Of a stretch of DNA of 9,871 bases, positions 7,653 through 9,871 are shown in pieces. A model generated the notes under the pieces. The model was not told where the DNA came from. It saw only the letters and a list, made by a program, of their open reading frames with translations, and searched no databases. The DNA is taken from the NCBI GenBank assembly GCA_028283985.1, contig JANQSQ010000315.1, positions 1-9,871 on the forward strand. The letters are read 5' to 3'. The stretch is from Rhodothermales bacterium (lineage in GTDB: Bacteria > Bacteroidota > Rhodothermia > Rhodothermales > VXPQ01). The translations under genes were made by a program, and so were the position numbers. Each line of letters opens with the position of its first letter. The stretch's first letter is position 1.

Positions 7653-8495
7653 CTATCCGCTATGCCGTGGGTCGGGATCGTATACCGGTTTCCCCATGGG
7701 GCGCGTGCGGAGCGTGCCGTCGTCCAGCGCCTGGACCCGCTCGCGGGCGATCGCCACGTATTCGGGCACGATGTCGCAACCGTATGCCTTTCTGCCGTGC
7801 ATCAGGGCTGCGACGATCGACGATCCCACGCCCATGTACGGATCGAAGACCGCATCGCCCGGATCGGTCATGGACAGTACGAGTCTTTCCACCAGTTCGA
7901 CAGGAAACTGGCAGGGGTGGATCGTTTTCTCCACATGATTGCTCTTGACGTTGGGGAATAGCCACACGTCGCTGGGATTTTTACCGTTCGGGTTGCCCGA
8001 AAGCTGCCCGATGTTCGGTCCCTTGAAATGCCGTTTATTCGGGTATTTGGCCGGAATGCGCACCGGATCCAGGTGAAACGTATAATCGTTGCTCCGGGTC
8101 CACCAGTTGATCGTTTCGTAGCGCCCGGAGAACCGCTTCGAGCAATGCAGGCCGTGCCCGAAGTGCCACACGATCCGGTTCCGCATCTTCAGATCGTGCT
8201 TGCGGAAGAGCGGGTAGAGCACGGTATCGAGCGGGATGATTTCTCCCTGCTCCACATAGCTTCCGACCTGCCAGCACAGGGAGCCCGAGGGGTGCAGGAG
8301 CCGCACGCACTCGGAAATGACGCGATCCTGCCGGTGCAGGTACTCTTTCAGGGGCGCCCGTTTTTCGTAGGATTTTCCGAGATTGTAGGGAGGGGACGTG
8401 ACGATCAGTTTCATCTGCTCGTCGTCGAGTTCCCGCATGAATGCAAGGTTATCCTTGCATTCCATGACCGGTGTGTCCTGCCCGTTCACCCGCAT
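7653..8495 (-). CDS. Beta-class (SPPY) DNA methyltransferase, orphan
   Basis: Protein of 280 residues from the chosen ATG. The catalytic motif IV TSPPYN (33-38) precedes the variable target-recognition region (about 110-190), and the AdoMet-binding motif I FDPYMGVGSS (217-226) comes last. That order defines the beta class, which methylates N4-cytosine or N6-adenine; SPPY allows either, and the target site cannot be read from sequence. The frame stays open 35 codons further upstream to an ATG at 8600, but that would overlap the preceding gene by 91 bases. The ATG at 8495 leaves a 14-base gap; a third ATG at 8465 begins MECKDN, also close to the expected domain start. No restriction endonuclease is recognisable in the window, so it appears solitary. 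Its tight spacing after the deoxyribosyltransferase-fold gene suggests a joint transcript with ssb. Confidence 0.93.
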   Translation of the reverse strand: MRVNGQDTPVMECKDNLAFMRELDDEQMKLIVTSPPYNLGKSYEKRAPLKEYLHRQDRVISECVRLLHPSGSLCWQVGSYVEQGEIIPLDTVLYPLFRKHDLKMRNRIVWHFGHGLHCSKRFSGRYETINWWTRSNDYTFHLDPVRIPAKYPNKRHFKGPNIGQLSGNPNGKNPSDVWLFPNVKSNHVEKTIHPCQFPVELVERLVLSMTDPGDAVFDPYMGVGSSIVAALMHGRKAYGCDIVPEYVAIARERVQALDDGTLRTRPMGKPVYDPDPRHSG

Positions 8496-8509
8496 CCGCG
8501 CGTTTCGTA

Positions 8510-8995
8510 TCAGGTGGACGTTTCCCTGCGCAGCCACGGAACCAGCGCCTTGTCCGGGTCGGCGATCTCCTCCATGGAAGTGTACCACCAGCGTTCCCAC
8601 CCCCGGGCCGGAAGCCCTGCGAAGAGCATCAGGTTGAGCGGATAGGTTTCGCTGTCCGTACAGCGCCGGAAGTCGTCCCGGAAAAGAAACGTCGGTTTGC
8701 CCCAGGCAATGGCCAGACCCAATTCCACCATGACGCCTTCATCCGGGGGGCATCCGTTTACCACGGCGAATATCCCGTCGGCTTCGCGCACGTCCCGCAC
8801 ATCGGCCTGTCCTACCTCGTAGGCCCAGCCTTCCTTGCCGAAGTCGATCTGGTTGTTGCGCTCGAAGGGTTCCCACACTTTCGCGCCGACTTCCTTCAGC
8901 GCCGCTGCCAGATCGGCCAGCGGACCGACCTTTTGCTGCGCCGAGAATCCGTAGGGATTGGCGAGATACAGCGTCTTGCGGGCGCGTTCCGGCAT
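8510..8995 (-). CDS. Nucleoside 2-deoxyribosyltransferase-fold protein
   Basis: Protein of 161 residues, the usual size for this family (Nuc_deoxyrib_tr). The N-terminal strand TLYLANPYGFS (8-18) supplies the substrate-binding tyrosine and loop, EADGIFAVVNG (71-81) forms the central strand with Asp73, and PPDEGVMVELGLA (83-95) holds Asp85 and the presumed nucleophile Glu91 with the six-residue spacing seen in Lactobacillus enzymes. Known members swap bases between deoxyribonucleosides or, in the DNPH1/Rcl branch, hydrolyse deoxynucleoside 5'-monophosphates. I cannot tell transferase from hydrolase here. Its ATG is 3 nt after the ssb stop and its stop is 14 nt before the methyltransferase start, a firmly operonic position. 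Predicted to be cytoplasmic. Catalytic residues look intact. Confidence 0.87.
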   Translation of the reverse strand: MPERARKTLYLANPYGFSAQQKVGPLADLAAALKEVGAKVWEPFERNNQIDFGKEGWAYEVGQADVRDVREADGIFAVVNGCPPDEGVMVELGLAIAWGKPTFLFRDDFRRCTDSETYPLNLMLFAGLPARGWERWWYTSMEEIADPDKALVPWLRRETST

Positions 8996-8998
8996 GGA

Positions 8999-9460
8999 TC
9001 AGAACGGGAGATCGTCGTCCGGTTCGAACCCCGCCGTATCCTCGACAGGGGTTTTGCTTGCGGCAGCCGCATTCCGGGATCGATTCGCTCCCTCTCCGGA
9101 AAAGCCGCCTCCCGATCCGTTATCGCCTCGCGAGTCGAGCATCATCATTTCACGGGCGCGGATTTCCGTGGTATAGCGCGTGTTTCCGTCGCGGTCCTCC
9201 CAGGAGCGCGTCTGCAATTGCCCCTCGAAATACACCTTGGATCCTTTTCGCAGGTATTCGCCGCAGATTTCCGCAAGACGGGCCCAAGCTACGATGTTGT
9301 GCCATTCGGTCCGCTCGACCAGTTCTCCGTTCGCGTCCTTGTAACGCTCGGTGGTTGCCAGCCGCATGTTGCACACCGGCGTTCCGTTTCCGGTGTAGCG
9401 CATTTCCGGATCCTGTCCCAGATTCCCAATCAGAATGACTTTGTTGATGGCATATGCCAT
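8999..9460 (-). CDS. ssb: Single-stranded DNA-binding protein
   Basis: Protein of 153 residues. The OB-fold (about 1-110) opens with INKVILIGNLGQDPEMRYT and contains TERTEWHN-like and GSKVYFEGQLQTRSW segments typical of bacterial SSB. A Gly/Ser/Asn-rich flexible linker follows (about 115-145), and the acidic tip DDDLPF closes the protein; this tip binds repair and replication partners. SSB coats single-stranded DNA in replication, recombination and repair, normally as a homotetramer. The start is supported by AGAGG seven bases upstream. It heads the minus-strand run, with the next gene beginning 3 nt after its stop. In Bacteroidota ssb commonly precedes gldE; here three genes lie between them. 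Confidence 0.96.
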   Translation of the reverse strand: MAYAINKVILIGNLGQDPEMRYTGNGTPVCNMRLATTERYKDANGELVERTEWHNIVAWARLAEICGEYLRKGSKVYFEGQLQTRSWEDRDGNTRYTTEIRAREMMMLDSRGDNGSGGGFSGEGANRSRNAAAASKTPVEDTAGFEPDDDLPF

Positions 9461-9467
9461 AAGAATA

Positions 9468-9472
9468 CCTCT
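9468..9472 (-). promoter_or_regulatory. ssb ribosome binding site (AGAGG)
   Basis: On the minus strand AGAGG is followed by seven bases and then the ATG at 9460, a good spacing. It fixes the ssb start. Confidence 0.5.
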
Positions 9473-9525
9473 ACATGTATGGTGAGTACGACGCCGGCGA
9501 CGACACAGTGGCTGCAGGCTCGTGC

Positions 9526-9660
9526 TTATAGACCCGCGCTGTCCTTAAACATAACCCCCGGAGCGAATTTTTTGCCAGCCTCAAGGAGGAAATACCGAGT
9601 TTCTACGTTACGCACAAGGTCGGAGATCATGGTGATTAGTTCCTCACATTTTTTGGACAT
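9526..9660 (-). CDS. Possible small protein of 44 residues, unrecognised
   Basis: An open frame from ATG at 9660 (GTG at 9669 possible) to TAA at 9528-9526. The product begins MSKKCEELITMISDLV and reads as an amphipathic helix followed by a short basic tail. The same frame is stop-free back to 9787, giving 86 sense codons with only a GTG and this ATG as ordinary starts. There is no clear ribosome binding site, and third-position GC looks lower than in the neighbours, so it may be chance, a gene remnant or leader sequence. I do not recognise the family. It lies 65 bases upstream of ssb on the same strand. Confidence 0.25.
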   Translation of the reverse strand: MSKKCEELITMISDLVRNVETRYFLLEAGKKFAPGVMFKDSAGL

Positions 9661-9668
9661 TTTGGACA
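9651..9668. repeat. Tandem 9-mer TTTTGGACA x2
   Basis: TTTTGGACA occurs twice directly adjacent (9651-9659 and 9660-9668) in the gene-poor stretch upstream of ssb, about 15 bases from the nearest DnaA-box-like 9-mer. It may be part of a regulatory or origin-like array, or simple chance. Confidence 0.4.
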
Positions 9669-9683
9669 CGTAGCGTTTCAGGC

Positions 9684-9750
9684 TGTGGATAAAAGCCTCG
9701 GCCCGCCGCCGCTGGTGTACATCTTGTGGAAAACCGGGTAATTGTCCACA
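9684..9750. promoter_or_regulatory. Cluster of three DnaA-box-like 9-mers
   Basis: TTATCCACA on the minus strand at 9684-9692 is the exact DnaA-box consensus. TTTTCCACA on the minus strand at 9725-9733 fits the relaxed form TTWTNCACA. TTGTCCACA on the plus strand at 9742-9750 has one mismatch. The last two face each other as TGTGGA-N14-TCCACA. Such a cluster could be a DnaA-controlled regulatory site or part of a replication origin. No dnaA gene or strong AT-rich unwinding element is visible. Confidence 0.35.
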
Positions 9751-9831
9751 TCGTGTACGCTTGTCCCCGGTCCGCCAAAGGGCGCGTTACGTCCGCGGCG
9801 CACCGAATCCGCTGATTTTAACGATGCAATC

Positions 9832-9871
9832 ATGACGTCATTTACGCACGAACGCGGAGCGCTGAGCGAAG
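9832..9871 (+). CDS. Possible start of a plus-strand gene, truncated by the window edge
   Basis: ATG at 9832 opens 13 codons, MTSFTHERGALSE, to the window end. It would be divergent from ssb, making the preceding 370 bases a shared intergenic region. No ribosome binding site is evident and the stretch is too short to judge. It may be spurious. Confidence 0.15.
   Translation, partial: MTSFTHERGALSE

Larger units (their letters stand above)
9461..9871. other. Gene-poor region upstream of ssb
   Basis: About 410 bases with no confident gene. It holds the ssb leader with its ribosome binding site, a doubtful 44-residue frame, a tandem 9-mer, three DnaA-box-like 9-mers and a 6-bp inverted repeat (ACCGGG at 9733-9738, CCCGGT at 9766-9771). 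At the right edge a plus-strand ATG at 9832 opens a frame (MTSFTHERGALSE) that runs off the window. I found no tRNA-like cloverleaf, no convincing promoter matching the Bacteroidota consensus for ssb, and no terminator. Confidence 0.6.

Noticed and set aside
8496..8600. N-terminal extension of the methyltransferase by 35 codons.
   Set aside because: It overlaps the preceding gene by 91 bases, precedes the family's usual domain start and has no ribosome binding site; the ATG at 8495 fits better.
8471..9673. A 400-codon plus-strand open frame opposite ssb and the deoxyribosyltransferase-fold gene.
   Set aside because: It is antisense to two family-recognisable genes, has low-complexity composition and no domain.
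1..9871. CRISPR arrays, insertion sequences, tRNA or rRNA genes.
   Set aside because: No spaced direct-repeat array, transposase domain, terminal repeats with target duplications, or RNA-gene-like sequence was seen on either strand.

Overview
The window is a GC-rich bacterial segment in which every confident gene lies on the minus strand. The best fit is the Bacteroidota/Rhodothermota side of the tree. Two things point there: ssb and a GldE-like CNNM/CBS/CorC membrane protein share one unidirectional gene run (ssb and gldE are commonly neighbours in Bacteroidota), and the candidate purF promoter resembles the Bacteroidota TTTG-N19-21-TAnnTTTG consensus. The DUF1549/DUF1553 plus DUF1501 pair at the other end is best known from Planctomycetota and Verrucomicrobiota but also occurs in marine Bacteroidota/Rhodothermota-type genomes. 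The lineage call is therefore moderate, not certain.

Read in the direction of transcription (right to left), the layout is as follows. A roughly 410-base stretch (9461-9871) holds no confident gene, but it has a cluster of DnaA-box-like 9-mers, a possible 44-residue ORF, and a possible plus-strand start cut by the window edge. Next come ssb (9460-8999), a nucleoside 2-deoxyribosyltransferase-fold protein (8995-8510), a SPPY-type DNA methyltransferase (8495-7653), a creatininase-family metallohydrolase (7589-6822) and the GldE-like protein (6757-5321). purF follows (5246-3765) with its own candidate promoter. Last are a PSCyt1-DUF1549-DUF1553 cytochrome-type protein (3671-1059) and a Tat-exported DUF1501 lipoprotein (from 1056), which starts 2 nt after the previous stop and runs off the left edge.

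Functionally there are three blocks. The ssb block combines DNA metabolism (SSB, methyltransferase, nucleotide/nucleoside glycosidase) with a small hydrolase and a membrane protein. purF catalyses the committed step of purine synthesis. The DUF1549/DUF1501 pair is an envelope module of largely unknown biochemistry, often linked to polysaccharide or sulfatase loci.

The most striking structural observation is a near-perfect 62-base inverted repeat (1-62 against 126-187). It sits at the extreme left edge inside the DUF1501 gene and turns the reading frame back on itself, which looks like a fold-back chimera or assembly end rather than real gene sequence. The most interesting biological candidate is the three-gene insert (deoxyribosyltransferase fold, orphan methyltransferase, creatininase family) between ssb and the GldE-like gene.
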